Positions 44,189 to 52,874 of a DNA stretch of 64,000 nt are shown piece after piece. The stretch lies in NCBI GenBank assembly GCA_964525605.1, contig CAZGKT010000014.1:1-64000 (forward strand), written 5' to 3'. The translations under genes and the position numbers were made by a program. The stretch is from CAVTWJ01 sp964525605. GTDB taxonomy: Bacteria > Oederibacteriota > Muellerivitia > Muellerivitales > Muellerivitaceae. A model generated the notes under the pieces. The model was given only the letters and a program-made list of their open reading frames with translations. It did not search any database and was not told the DNA's origin. Numbering within the stretch: the first letter of the stretch is position 1; each line of letters begins with the position of its first letter.

Positions 44189-46816
44189 ATGAAACGTATT
44201 ATTGTTATGGCGGCCATGTTTTTTTCCCTCGCGCCCATGGCTTTTGCTGGACTCGTGGAAGGCTGGACCTCCGTGCAGAACGGAACGAACACGGGCGCCT
44301 ATATGGACAGCAACGGATCCAAGATCGATTTTGCTGTTGACGCGGGTCCGAAAGCCGGTCAAAAAGCCCTCAAGGTCACTTCCAACCTTGCGTCGGGAGG
44401 TTATTGCGGCATCTGGCACAACCTATCGGCTGACATGTCAAAGGCCGCAAATCTGAAGTTCATGGCGAAGTCCACCCTACCCGGCAATATCCAGATCGCC
44501 CTGAAAGACGCCTACAACGTTCAATACATCGCCACAGCGCAGGTCAGCGCCGATTGGGCGGAAGTTTCCGTGTCGCTTTCCAGTTTTCATAAAGACCCCT
44601 ATTACACCCCGGCCGACGCCATCACGGGCCACCTGATGGATCTGAGCAAAACCTCGGGCATGAATCTGGCTCCCCAAATGCCCGGATCGGCCGTTCTTTT
44701 CTTCGGGCCTGTCGAAACCGACGGAACCCTCGACACTCCAACCTCCTCCGCGGCACCACCCGTTGCGGGCATGGTGGAGGATTGGACCAACGTGGCCGGC
44801 TCTAACACCGGGGCCTACCAAGACAGCGCCGGCTCCAAGATAGATTTTGTGACGGTTCCGGACGCCAAGACCGGTCAGAAAGCCCTGAAGCTGGTCTCCC
44901 ACCTCGTGAAGGGGGACGGGAACTATTGCGGCATTTGGCACAATCTCTCTGCCGACCTATCGAAAGCTGCGAACTTGAAATTCATGGCCAAATCCACGAT
45001 CCCAGGGACCCTTCAGATCGCTCTATTGGACGCTTACAACGTGCAATACATCGCTCAGGCCCAGTTGGGGACCGATTGGGCCTATGTCTCCGTGCCCCTG
45101 TCCAGCTTTCATAAAGACCCCTATTACACCCCGCCCAACGCCGTCACGGGCCACGCCATGGACTTGAGCAAGACTTCCGGCATGAACCTGGCGCCCCAGA
45201 TGGTGGGCGATGCAGTGGTGATGCTCGGACAGGTCAAAACCGATGGAACCGTGGCGGGCGCCTCTAGCGCGGCCGCACCGACCGAGACGAAAGACCTTTC
45301 TTTTGTGGTGAATCCGGACCAGGTTCTCGGAACCATCAGTCCCTATATCTACGGATTGAACTTCGTGGATCCTACCGGCATGAACGCGACGGTGCGCCGG
45401 TTGGGCGGGAATCGCATGACGGGTTACAACTGGACGAACAACTATTCCAACGCGGGAACCGACTGGAAAAACTCCAGCGACGATTGGCTTTGTGTCCAAA
45501 ATAAATACACCGATTGCGACCAGCCGGGCGCCTATGTCCGCCATTTTGTTGAGGAAAACCAGAAGGCGGGGTTGGATTCGCTCATCACGGTCCAAATGGC
45601 GGGATACGTGGCGGTCGACAAAAAGGGTGAAGTTTCAAAAACCGAAGTGGCCCCCAGCCCGCGTTGGGCCAAATTGGAATTCGAAAAGAAGGCACCCTTC
45701 ACGCTGACCCCCAAATCGGACAGTCCAGTGGTCTATTCGGACGAGTTCGTTAATTACCTGGTGCAGACCTTCAAACCCGCGTCCCAGGGGGGCATCAAGT
45801 TCTACGACCTTGATAACGAGACGGCCAACTGGTATTCGAAGCATCCGCTTCTCCATCCCAACAAGCTCACCTATCCGGAGATATTGGACAAGTCCATCCA
45901 TCTGGCTCGCGCTATCTTGAAGGTGGACCCTTCCGCCATGATCTTGGGGCCTGTGGCTTACGGCTGGCAGGAGTTCCTGACGCTTCAGGAATCTTCGGAC
46001 TATAAAAACATGAACGCGACCTATGGGACCTATCTCGATTACTACCTGACCAAGTTCCAGGAGCAGGAAAAGAAGGACGGCAAAAGGCTCTTGCATGTGC
46101 TCGACCTGCACTGGTATCCCGAAGCCCAGGGCAACGGCATGCGGGTGACGGACGGCGACCACACGCCCGATTCGGTTGACGCCCGGGTGCAGGCGCCCCG
46201 CAGTCTCTGGGATTCGACTTATGTGGAAAAAAGCTGGATCACCAAGTGGTCCACCCATGACCAGCCCATCCGGCTTATTCCCTGGTGCATGGAGAAGATC
46301 GACAAGAACTACCCGGGAACCAAGCTTTCATTCTCCGAGTACGATTACGGCGCGGGAGACCATATCTCCGGCGGGATCGCCCAGGCGGACGTGTTGGGGA
46401 TCTTCGGGAAATACGGGGTTTACCTGGCGAACTATTGGGGAGACCTGAACCCCTATAACCAGGCGGCTTTCAAGCTTTACCGAAATTACGATGGAAAAAA
46501 CGCGACCTTCGGGGGGACGTCCGTCTCGGCCGAAGGGGGGGACATATCCCTGGCTTCCATCTATGCCGCGACCGATCCGGCCCAGCCTGGGACCCTGTGG
46601 GTCGTGGTCTTGAATAAGTGCCAGAAGGCGCTTCTGAATGGCCAGTTCAAGCTCCAAGGAAAAGGGGACTATAAGAGTTACGTGTCTTACGGTTTCGACA
46701 GTAAATCGGCGGATATCCAGAAACTTAAAGAGGGAAGCATCGACAAGGACCAATTCGAGTATTCACTCACGCCCTTGTCCGCGACGCTATTCGTCTGCAA
46801 AAGCGCTGTTAAATAA
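44189..46816 (+). CDS. Secreted GH44 glucanase with two N-terminal carbohydrate-binding-like modules
   Basis: 875 residues with a signal peptide (MKRIIVMAAMFFSLAPMAFA). Residues about 21-180 and 195-352 are two copies of a beta-sandwich-like module (EGWTSVQNGTNTGAYMDS / EDWTNVAGSNTGAYQDS) resembling CBM11/galactose-binding-like domains. From about 370 follows GH44: NGLNF-type loop YIYGLNFVDPTG, RRLGGNRMTGYNWTNNYSNA, acid/base Glu544 in DLDNETANW and nucleophile Glu717 in SFSEYDYG. The C-terminal beta domain completes the family. GH44 enzymes cleave beta-1,4-glucans such as xyloglucan or carboxymethylcellulose. GGAGAA precedes the ATG, and an SDR gene follows 20 bases later. Confidence 0.88.
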   Translation: MKRIIVMAAMFFSLAPMAFAGLVEGWTSVQNGTNTGAYMDSNGSKIDFAVDAGPKAGQKALKVTSNLASGGYCGIWHNLSADMSKAANLKFMAKSTLPGNIQIALKDAYNVQYIATAQVSADWAEVSVSLSSFHKDPYYTPADAITGHLMDLSKTSGMNLAPQMPGSAVLFFGPVETDGTLDTPTSSAAPPVAGMVEDWTNVAGSNTGAYQDSAGSKIDFVTVPDAKTGQKALKLVSHLVKGDGNYCGIWHNLSADLSKAANLKFMAKSTIPGTLQIALLDAYNVQYIAQAQLGTDWAYVSVPLSSFHKDPYYTPPNAVTGHAMDLSKTSGMNLAPQMVGDAVVMLGQVKTDGTVAGASSAAAPTETKDLSFVVNPDQVLGTISPYIYGLNFVDPTGMNATVRRLGGNRMTGYNWTNNYSNAGTDWKNSSDDWLCVQNKYTDCDQPGAYVRHFVEENQKAGLDSLITVQMAGYVAVDKKGEVSKTEVAPSPRWAKLEFEKKAPFTLTPKSDSPVVYSDEFVNYLVQTFKPASQGGIKFYDLDNETANWYSKHPLLHPNKLTYPEILDKSIHLARAILKVDPSAMILGPVAYGWQEFLTLQESSDYKNMNATYGTYLDYYLTKFQEQEKKDGKRLLHVLDLHWYPEAQGNGMRVTDGDHTPDSVDARVQAPRSLWDSTYVEKSWITKWSTHDQPIRLIPWCMEKIDKNYPGTKLSFSEYDYGAGDHISGGIAQADVLGIFGKYGVYLANYWGDLNPYNQAAFKLYRNYDGKNATFGGTSVSAEGGDISLASIYAATDPAQPGTLWVVVLNKCQKALLNGQFKLQGKGDYKSYVSYGFDSKSADIQKLKEGSIDKDQFEYSLTPLSATLFVCKSAVK

Positions 46817-46836
46817 CGAACAAAAGGAATCATCCA

Positions 46837-47538
46837 ATGGCCATCAGCATAAAAGGAAAGTGGGTTTTATTGACCGGCGCCAGCCGTGGAGTGGGGGTCC
46901 GGGTCGCGAAGGCTCTGGCCGACCAGGGCTGCAAGCTGATTTTGCAAAGCCGAAGCCTGGACGGGACCAAGAAATTAGTGGAAGAGCTAAAGGCTAAGGG
47001 CGTGGAAGCCCACGCGGTCGCGGCCGAACTATCCGATCTCAAACAGGTGGACCATTTGATCGCAGAAGCCAGGCGCATCTCGGGTGACCAAATTGATATC
47101 CTCTACAACAACGCCGCCGTCATGACCAAATACCACCAGGACAAATATGCGGGGACCGCCGAGGAATACACCCTGAGTTTCCTGGTGAACTCGACCGTGC
47201 CCTCCATCATTTGCAACGCTTTCATCCCGAAGATGGTTGAAAGAAAATGGGGACGGGTCGTGAACGTGACTTCGGGTATCGCCGACCAGCCCGAGCTCAT
47301 GGCTTACAGCTGTTCCAAGGCCGCCCTGGACCGGTATGTGCGCGACCTGGTCAAAACCCTGGCTGGGACCGGCGTCCTCATCAATCTAATGGACCCGGGG
47401 TGGCTGCGGACCGACCTGGGCGGGCCCCAGGCGCCGAATGACCCGGACAAGGTTTTGCCGGGCGCCCTGGTGCCGGTTTTACTGGAAGAGAAAGAGGGAA
47501 GCGGAAAACTTTACCATGCCATGGATTACGCGAAGTAA
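46837..47538 (+). CDS. Short-chain dehydrogenase/reductase (SDR)
   Basis: 233 residues of the classical SDR type. The NAD(P) motif TGASRGVGVR (about residues 14-23), the NNAA motif, a catalytic Ser in VVNVTSGIADQ and the YSCSK active-site Tyr/Lys are present. MDPGWLRTDLGGPQAP marks the substrate loop. AAAGGAATC precedes the ATG. It lies 20 bases after the GH44 gene and is probably co-transcribed, so it may act on sugar-derived products. The substrate is not readable. Confidence 0.88.
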   Translation: MAISIKGKWVLLTGASRGVGVRVAKALADQGCKLILQSRSLDGTKKLVEELKAKGVEAHAVAAELSDLKQVDHLIAEARRISGDQIDILYNNAAVMTKYHQDKYAGTAEEYTLSFLVNSTVPSIICNAFIPKMVERKWGRVVNVTSGIADQPELMAYSCSKAALDRYVRDLVKTLAGTGVLINLMDPGWLRTDLGGPQAPNDPDKVLPGALVPVLLEEKEGSGKLYHAMDYAK

Positions 47539-47554
47539 TAACATAAGAAAATGC

Positions 47555-47702
47555 TGTCATTGCAAGGTTCAGCCCCAATCGGGGCGGTTTGAACCGTGGC
47601 AATCTCAGTTCGCTTTTAGCGGTTATCTTTGAAGGCATATTTAAGCTGGGATTGCCAGGTCATAATCGCCCCGCTATTCGCGGGGCATTCCTCGCAATGA
47701 CA
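47555..47702. repeat. 148-bp palindromic element with 9-bp terminal inverted repeats
   Basis: The ends TGTCATTGC and GCAATGACA are perfect inverted repeats, extending to 12 of 13 with the next bases. Two internal GC hairpins are visible: GCCCCAATCGGGGC (47572-47585) and GCCCCGCTATTCGCGGGGC (47668-47686). No coding sequence is inside. The structure is that of a MITE/REP-like mobile element common in environmental genomes. It lies between the SDR and VWA genes. Confidence 0.8.
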
Positions 47703-47755
47703 AACCAAATCACTACCCTATCTGGATGTCTTGGTGGCGAATATTAGATGTTCGT

Positions 47756-49504
47756 TTATATCTGGATAATCTTGTTCTTGTGGTCCAAGTAGTCCTTGAG
47801 CACGTACTGGGTCAACTTGTCGGGGGCCGGGTAGATGAGCCGGCCCTGGTTGATCCGGTGCATCTGTTCCATAAATTCTCCCTCGCCAAAATAACCCCCG
47901 TCGTACTCGTTGCCCATCATGAAGGTGTTAATGGTGATCTTGTCGTCGGTTACCCGTCGTACTTCCCGCATGGTGGCCTCATAGGTTCGTTCATTGGGGG
48001 GGTAGGTCAGGTAAAGGCAGGAGCCCTCGTAGAAAGCCGTGGGGGCGCCGTCCGTAATTAAAAGGATGCTTTTGTTCCTCGTGTCCGAGTTGGCCAGCTT
48101 GACGCGGGCCAGTTCCAGTCCCTTCTGTAGATTTGTGAAATGTTCAGGGATCATGGCTTTCTGCCGTTCAGCGCCTTCCCTCGAGAAATCCACCCGCAGG
48201 TTCACCGCGCCCCCCAGCATGGTCACAGGTTTGGGGGCCAGTTCGGGGATGGAACCCACCGAGATGGGCTTCGCGAAGGTGGAAAAACACACGAAAGACA
48301 GCTTGTCTTCGGGGTATTCGGTGCGGATGAGGGCGTCCAGAGCCAAGGCTAGCTTTTTGGCGTTAAAGAACCTCCCGTAGCGGGACATGGACCCGCTCTG
48401 GTCAATGAGCATGACAATGGCGGTGGAGGCCGCGCCCTTGGTTTCGTGCACCATGAAATCCCGGCTGTCGATCCTGATCCTCCCCGCTTCCGGCGCTTCG
48501 GGCGAGCCCAACTGGCGGATGGCGGAATTCAGAAGGCTCGAGGGCAGGTCCAGCGAGGTCAGTGAATCGCCGAATTCGAAAGCCTTGGTGGTGGTCATTT
48601 CCACATTACCATCGCCCGTATAAGTGGCGTGGTGGCGTCCCACCCCATCGGTAAAGAGGCGGGAATAGACCTCCTTTAGTGCTTTTTCGCCGATCTTACG
48701 GGCCGCACCCGGGGTGATCTTGTAGATATCCTCTTCTTCGTTGTAATCCACATCGCCCGTCGCCTTCATGGCCTCGGTGAACTGCTGTTTCAACTCCTCC
48801 CGCTTGGCCTCAAAGGCCTGGGCGGCTTCCTTACCCAAGATCTGCTCCAGGCTCTCGGCTTCCAGATTGAAGAGGTCGCCATATTCCAGTGCGTCCTTGA
48901 GCCTATCCTCAAGTTCCTGAAGCTGGAGAAGCTTTTCCCGCATCTTGTCCGCTTCCTGAGGCGTGGGGGTCTTTGAGCCGGTGAAATCGTATTGGTTGTA
49001 AAGCTCTCGTAAGTGCCGCATTCGTTGAATTTTGCGGACTAGGTCTTCCAGTTGACGGCGGGCCTCCTGAGCGTCCTTTTCACCGGAGCGGGAAACCTGC
49101 CAATCCATGGAGAAAAGGGAGGAGGGATCGCGGTTTTCAAGGGCTTCCTGCAGCCGCTTGTGAAGGGATCGGTCTTTCCACTTGGAGGCTATCTGATCAA
49201 GGGAGGTCTTGGCCCGGCGGATTTCTTCCTCTAATTTGGTCAAAAGCTCATCCAGATGGAATTGGTCGAGGATGGCGGATTTTTGCTTCTGAATCTCATC
49301 CATAAACCCCTGGATGAGCTGTTCCAGCCCGCTCATTTTAAGGAACTGGTTATAGGGAATACCCCGCTCCTGCAGATGTCGCAGGGCCTCGTCGAAAGTT
49401 ACATGGTATTGCATCATGAGGTCCTTCACCGCGTTCACCAGGTCTTGCATGGTGAAGGGTGGCTCGTCCGGTTCGTGCCATTCGGAATAGTCGTGGGTAA
49501 TCAT
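47756..49504 (-). CDS. VWA-domain protein (partner of the upstream AAA+ ATPase)
   Basis: 582 residues. The N-terminal half is charged and helical, with coiled-coil stretches (RRQLEDLVRKIQRMRHLREL). From about residue 340 lies a von Willebrand A domain with MIDAS motif DQSGSMS starting at Asp368. A Thr and the second Asp follow in SILLITDGAPTAFYEG. The C-terminus (GGYFGEGEFMEQMHRINQGR) is conserved in CoxE-like or MoxR-associated VWA proteins. It is downstream of and on the same strand as the AAA+ gene, 27 bases apart. Such pairs remodel or activate target proteins; the target is unknown. Confidence 0.8.
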   Translation of the reverse strand: MITHDYSEWHEPDEPPFTMQDLVNAVKDLMMQYHVTFDEALRHLQERGIPYNQFLKMSGLEQLIQGFMDEIQKQKSAILDQFHLDELLTKLEEEIRRAKTSLDQIASKWKDRSLHKRLQEALENRDPSSLFSMDWQVSRSGEKDAQEARRQLEDLVRKIQRMRHLRELYNQYDFTGSKTPTPQEADKMREKLLQLQELEDRLKDALEYGDLFNLEAESLEQILGKEAAQAFEAKREELKQQFTEAMKATGDVDYNEEEDIYKITPGAARKIGEKALKEVYSRLFTDGVGRHHATYTGDGNVEMTTTKAFEFGDSLTSLDLPSSLLNSAIRQLGSPEAPEAGRIRIDSRDFMVHETKGAASTAIVMLIDQSGSMSRYGRFFNAKKLALALDALIRTEYPEDKLSFVCFSTFAKPISVGSIPELAPKPVTMLGGAVNLRVDFSREGAERQKAMIPEHFTNLQKGLELARVKLANSDTRNKSILLITDGAPTAFYEGSCLYLTYPPNERTYEATMREVRRVTDDKITINTFMMGNEYDGGYFGEGEFMEQMHRINQGRLIYPAPDKLTQYVLKDYLDHKNKIIQI

Positions 49505-49531
49505 AAAAGATCAGCCTTTAGCTCTTAGCGG

Positions 49532-50962
49532 TTAGGGATTAGCCTTTTTTTTGGACATCATTGTGGGTTGATAATCGAAAAACTCCCCAACCTTGGCACG
49601 CGATAATTTGCCCGTCAGGTGCAGGCCTTCCAGCACGAATTCCACGCAGGAGGCACGGTAAATCTCCGAGCGCTTGGCCGTCAGGTGCTCCACCGGTTCC
49701 CAAATCTGGGGCAGTTGGGAAATGACATCCTTGTACTGGGCGGCGGGGGTGAGATCCGACACGCGAATATGCTTTTCCCCGCTCAAATCAGGCACGCCCG
49801 CTTCCAGGTGGGCGGCTTCCATGTGTTCCTTGAATACCTGGGTCACCGCTTTGTCCATGAGTTTGGCGAAGACTTGGAATTCGGTCACGGTTTCCTCGCG
49901 AAAAGGGTCCAGTTCGATCTTGCCCGAGGTGGAAGTGTAGAGGTAGGCCAGGTCCGACATGCGGGGCACGGCCTCCTCCTCACCCAAAACATAGGCCCGG
50001 CGCCGGGAGTTGGCCACCATGGTCTCGAAATTGGCGATGGAAAGGCGGGCCGACACCCCCGATTTCTGGTTCACGTAGGGGCTCTTGCGGGCCTCCATGG
50101 TGATCTGCTCGATGATCTCGGTCATGAAATCAGGAACGGTCAGTTTTACCTCCCCGTCCTTGGGCAGGTGAGCTTCCTGTTCCATGATCTGAATGCCCAA
50201 CTTGCGGGTGAGGGGGTAATGGGTGCGGATTTCGGCGCCGATGCGGTCCTTGAGCTGGGTGATGATCTTGCCGGCCCGGGTGTATTCTTCCGGGTTGGCG
50301 GTGAAGAGCAACAATAGATCCAGGTCGAACCGGATGGGGTAACCTCGTACCTGAATGTCCCGTTCCTCCAATATGTTGAAGAGTGCCACCTGCACCAGGT
50401 ATTCCAGATCGGGCAATTCGTTCACCGCGAAAATACCCCGGTTCATGCGGGGGATGAGCCCAAAATGGATGGCTTCCTCACTGGCAAGAGGGTTGCCAGC
50501 GGCCACCTTGGCCGGGTCCAGGTCGCCGATCAGGTCGGCGATCTTAGTGCCGGGGGAGAGGCGCTCTCCGTATCTTGATTCGCGTCCGACCCACTCCACT
50601 TCCAGGTTGTCGCCCTTTTCGGCCAGCTTTTTTCGGCAGGCTCCGCAGATGGGGTGGTAAGGATGGTCGTGAATTTCGCAGCCCTTCACGATAGGGATTT
50701 GTTCGTCCAAAAACTGGGCCAGAGAACGCATCAAACGGCTCTTGGCCTGGCCTTTTTCTCCCAAAAAAACCATATCGTGGTGCGATAAAAGGGCGTTGAT
50801 GACCTGGGGAACCACTGTTTCTTCGTAGCCGTGGATCTCAGGGAAGAGGGGTTTTCCAGTCTTCAGGTGCTTGAGCAGGTTTTGTTCCAACTCTTCCTTG
50901 ATAGTTTTGTCCGGATATCCGGCGGCCTTGAGTTGGCCGAGAGTCGTGGCGAGGGGGGGCAT
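49532..50962 (-). CDS. MoxR/ChlI-like AAA+ ATPase with Cys-rich insertion
   Basis: 476 residues. Walker A is GEKGQAKS (residues 68-75), a GxxGxxKS variant. A segment with C95, C106 and C109 (VKGCEIHDHPYHPICGACRK) follows and looks like a metal-binding insertion. Further on is GIFAVNELPDLEYLVQVALF, a Walker B-like region, and LLLLFTANPEEYTRAGK, the sensor 1 region. It resembles magnesium-chelatase/MoxR-type ATPases that pair with VWA proteins, and a VWA gene follows directly. Client and cofactor are not readable. Confidence 0.82.
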   Translation of the reverse strand: MPPLATTLGQLKAAGYPDKTIKEELEQNLLKHLKTGKPLFPEIHGYEETVVPQVINALLSHHDMVFLGEKGQAKSRLMRSLAQFLDEQIPIVKGCEIHDHPYHPICGACRKKLAEKGDNLEVEWVGRESRYGERLSPGTKIADLIGDLDPAKVAAGNPLASEEAIHFGLIPRMNRGIFAVNELPDLEYLVQVALFNILEERDIQVRGYPIRFDLDLLLLFTANPEEYTRAGKIITQLKDRIGAEIRTHYPLTRKLGIQIMEQEAHLPKDGEVKLTVPDFMTEIIEQITMEARKSPYVNQKSGVSARLSIANFETMVANSRRRAYVLGEEEAVPRMSDLAYLYTSTSGKIELDPFREETVTEFQVFAKLMDKAVTQVFKEHMEAAHLEAGVPDLSGEKHIRVSDLTPAAQYKDVISQLPQIWEPVEHLTAKRSEIYRASCVEFVLEGLHLTGKLSRAKVGEFFDYQPTMMSKKKANP

Positions 50963-50999
50963 GGGGTTCCTTCCAGGAGTTGGTTTTGATTGTTTTACT

Positions 51000-51089
51000 C
51001 CTTCTCCCCTAGAGGGCGAAGGTTGGGATGAGGGGGGATTCCTTAAAACAATAACCCCTCACCCTTCCCTCTCCCTCAAGGGGAGAGGG
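51000..51089. repeat. Palindromic element rich in CCCTCTCCC / GGGAGAGGG
   Basis: The left arm (CTTCTCCCCTAGAGGGCGAA and onward) and the right arm ending CTCAAGGGGAGAGGG are imperfect inverted repeats about 35 bases long around a 15-20 base AT-rich centre. This kind of element is widespread between genes in environmental bacteria. It sits upstream of the AAA+ gene and the ThyX-like gene, both pointing away. Confidence 0.75.
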
Positions 51090-51229
51090 TTTGTAATGCT
51101 GTTCTAAATTCTGAACTATAAAAAAATATTACGGGCCTAACAGGGGGGAAGCAAGGGGAAGGGGTCGGTTTTCCCCTTCGATTCCGCTAGAATAGGCCCG
51201 CTTTCGAACCCTTGACCTTAAAAGGCCCC

Positions 51230-52837
51230 ATGTCCAGCCCTATTGAGAACAAACTGCCGGCGTTCCTTTCCCCGGCCCCCAAGATCACCCTGGTCAACGC
51301 CTTCCACAAGCCCTTCGACAACGCGGTGGCCACCGCCCGAACCTGCTATTCGAGCAAGGGCATTATCACCACTGAACAGGTGATGGGCGCTGGGTTGGAG
51401 GGACAAGCCAAGGAAGACCGCCTCAAGAAGCGCGATGACCTGGCCAAGTCCATCTACAAGGCGGGGCATCACACCACACTTCAGCACGCCCATTTCCAGT
51501 TCTCGATGGAGAACGTGACGCGCCAGTTCATTTGGAGTTTTTTGCACAGCCATCCCTTCTATAACTCCGAACAGGTTTCCCAGCGCTACGTGACCGTGGA
51601 CCCTTCGCAGGTCGCCGTACCGCCCCTCGCGGGCGAAGCCGAAAAGCTTTACCGCGAGACGGTGGCTTTCCAGACCAAGGCCTATCAGGACTTCACGGAA
51701 AAGATGAAACCGGGGGTCGAGAGGGAATATTTCGTCCGCTTCAAGAAGATCGACCCCCACGGCAAGAAGGCTTCGGGAGCGGTGCAGAAAAAATCCCAAG
51801 AAGTGGCCCGGTATGTTTTGCCCGTGGCGGCCTTCGCCTATCTCTACCATACAGTCTCCGGGCTTACCCTTTTACGCTATTGGCGCCTTTGCCAGACGCT
51901 GGATACGCCCCTGGAACAGCGGCTGGTGATTGGAAAGATGGTCGAAGCGGTTCTTGAGGTCGCCCCCGAATACCGGGCTGTTCTGGAAAAGCCCTTGGAA
52001 TTGGAACAAACCGCCGAATTCAAAATGGCAGAAGGTTTCCGAGCTTCAGCCCAAACCCACAAGACTTTCCGGGAAGAGTTTGACGCTTCTCTGGGAGGCT
52101 ATACCTCCAAGCTCGTCGATTATTCCAAAGAAGGGGAGCGGATGCTGGCTTCTTCCGTTCGGGAAATCTTCGGCCTGCCCACTTCCGCTTTATCCGATGA
52201 AGACGCGATTGTCCTGGCGCTTGACCCGAGCAAAAACAAGTACCTGGGGGAGACGTTGAATGTGACCACCCACAGCAAGCTCTCCCGGGCGCTCTTCCAT
52301 CCTCATTACACCTTCCGCAAAAAAATATCCCACACGGCGGATTCCCAGGACCAACGCCACCGCATGACTCCGGCCTCCCGGCCTTCACTCTACGCCCTGA
52401 CGCTGGATGAGCCTGATTACATCGTGCCGGTCTTGCTGGAACAGGACCAAGCCTTGAAGAAGGAATACTCAGAAATCATGGAACGGACCTGGGAATCCAT
52501 ACGGGGCTTGAAAAAGATGGGAGTCTCGGACGAGTTCGCGGCCTACCTGTTGCCCAACGCCGTGGCCGTGCGGTTTACCGAATCCTCCGATCTCCTCAAC
52601 CTGCACCACAAGCACGCCATGCGTCTTTGCTATAACGCCCAGGAGGAGATCTGGAAGGCCTCGTTGGACGAGGCTAAGCAGGTGAGGGAAACCCATCCCC
52701 GCATCGGCAAGTGGCTTTTGCCCCCCTGCGGACTTCGAAGCCGGGCGGGCACCATACCCGTTTGCCCCGAGGGTGAGCGTTTCTGCGGAGTGGTCGTTTG
52801 GAAGAAGGATTTGAAAGAATACCAGAGAGTGATTTAA
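51230..52837 (+). CDS. Double-length ThyX-like (FAD-dependent thymidylate synthase family) protein
   Basis: 535 residues from ATG 51230, more than twice a normal ThyX (about 220). Two ThyX-like halves are recognisable. Half one has TLQHAHFQFSMENVTRQFIW and a degenerate signature HSHPFYNSEQVSQRY near residue 107. Half two contains SQDQRHRMTPASRP near residue 374, which keeps Arg-His-Arg but not the rest. ThyX enzymes methylate dUMP using FAD and NADPH. The split signature means activity is uncertain, although proteins of this length are annotated as FAD-dependent thymidylate synthase. No thyA is in the window. The start at TTG 51212 is less likely. Confidence 0.7.
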   Translation: MSSPIENKLPAFLSPAPKITLVNAFHKPFDNAVATARTCYSSKGIITTEQVMGAGLEGQAKEDRLKKRDDLAKSIYKAGHHTTLQHAHFQFSMENVTRQFIWSFLHSHPFYNSEQVSQRYVTVDPSQVAVPPLAGEAEKLYRETVAFQTKAYQDFTEKMKPGVEREYFVRFKKIDPHGKKASGAVQKKSQEVARYVLPVAAFAYLYHTVSGLTLLRYWRLCQTLDTPLEQRLVIGKMVEAVLEVAPEYRAVLEKPLELEQTAEFKMAEGFRASAQTHKTFREEFDASLGGYTSKLVDYSKEGERMLASSVREIFGLPTSALSDEDAIVLALDPSKNKYLGETLNVTTHSKLSRALFHPHYTFRKKISHTADSQDQRHRMTPASRPSLYALTLDEPDYIVPVLLEQDQALKKEYSEIMERTWESIRGLKKMGVSDEFAAYLLPNAVAVRFTESSDLLNLHHKHAMRLCYNAQEEIWKASLDEAKQVRETHPRIGKWLLPPCGLRSRAGTIPVCPEGERFCGVVVWKKDLKEYQRVI

Positions 52838-52874
52838 TCATATTGATCAGCTGTGATTTTTGTAAGGAACCACG

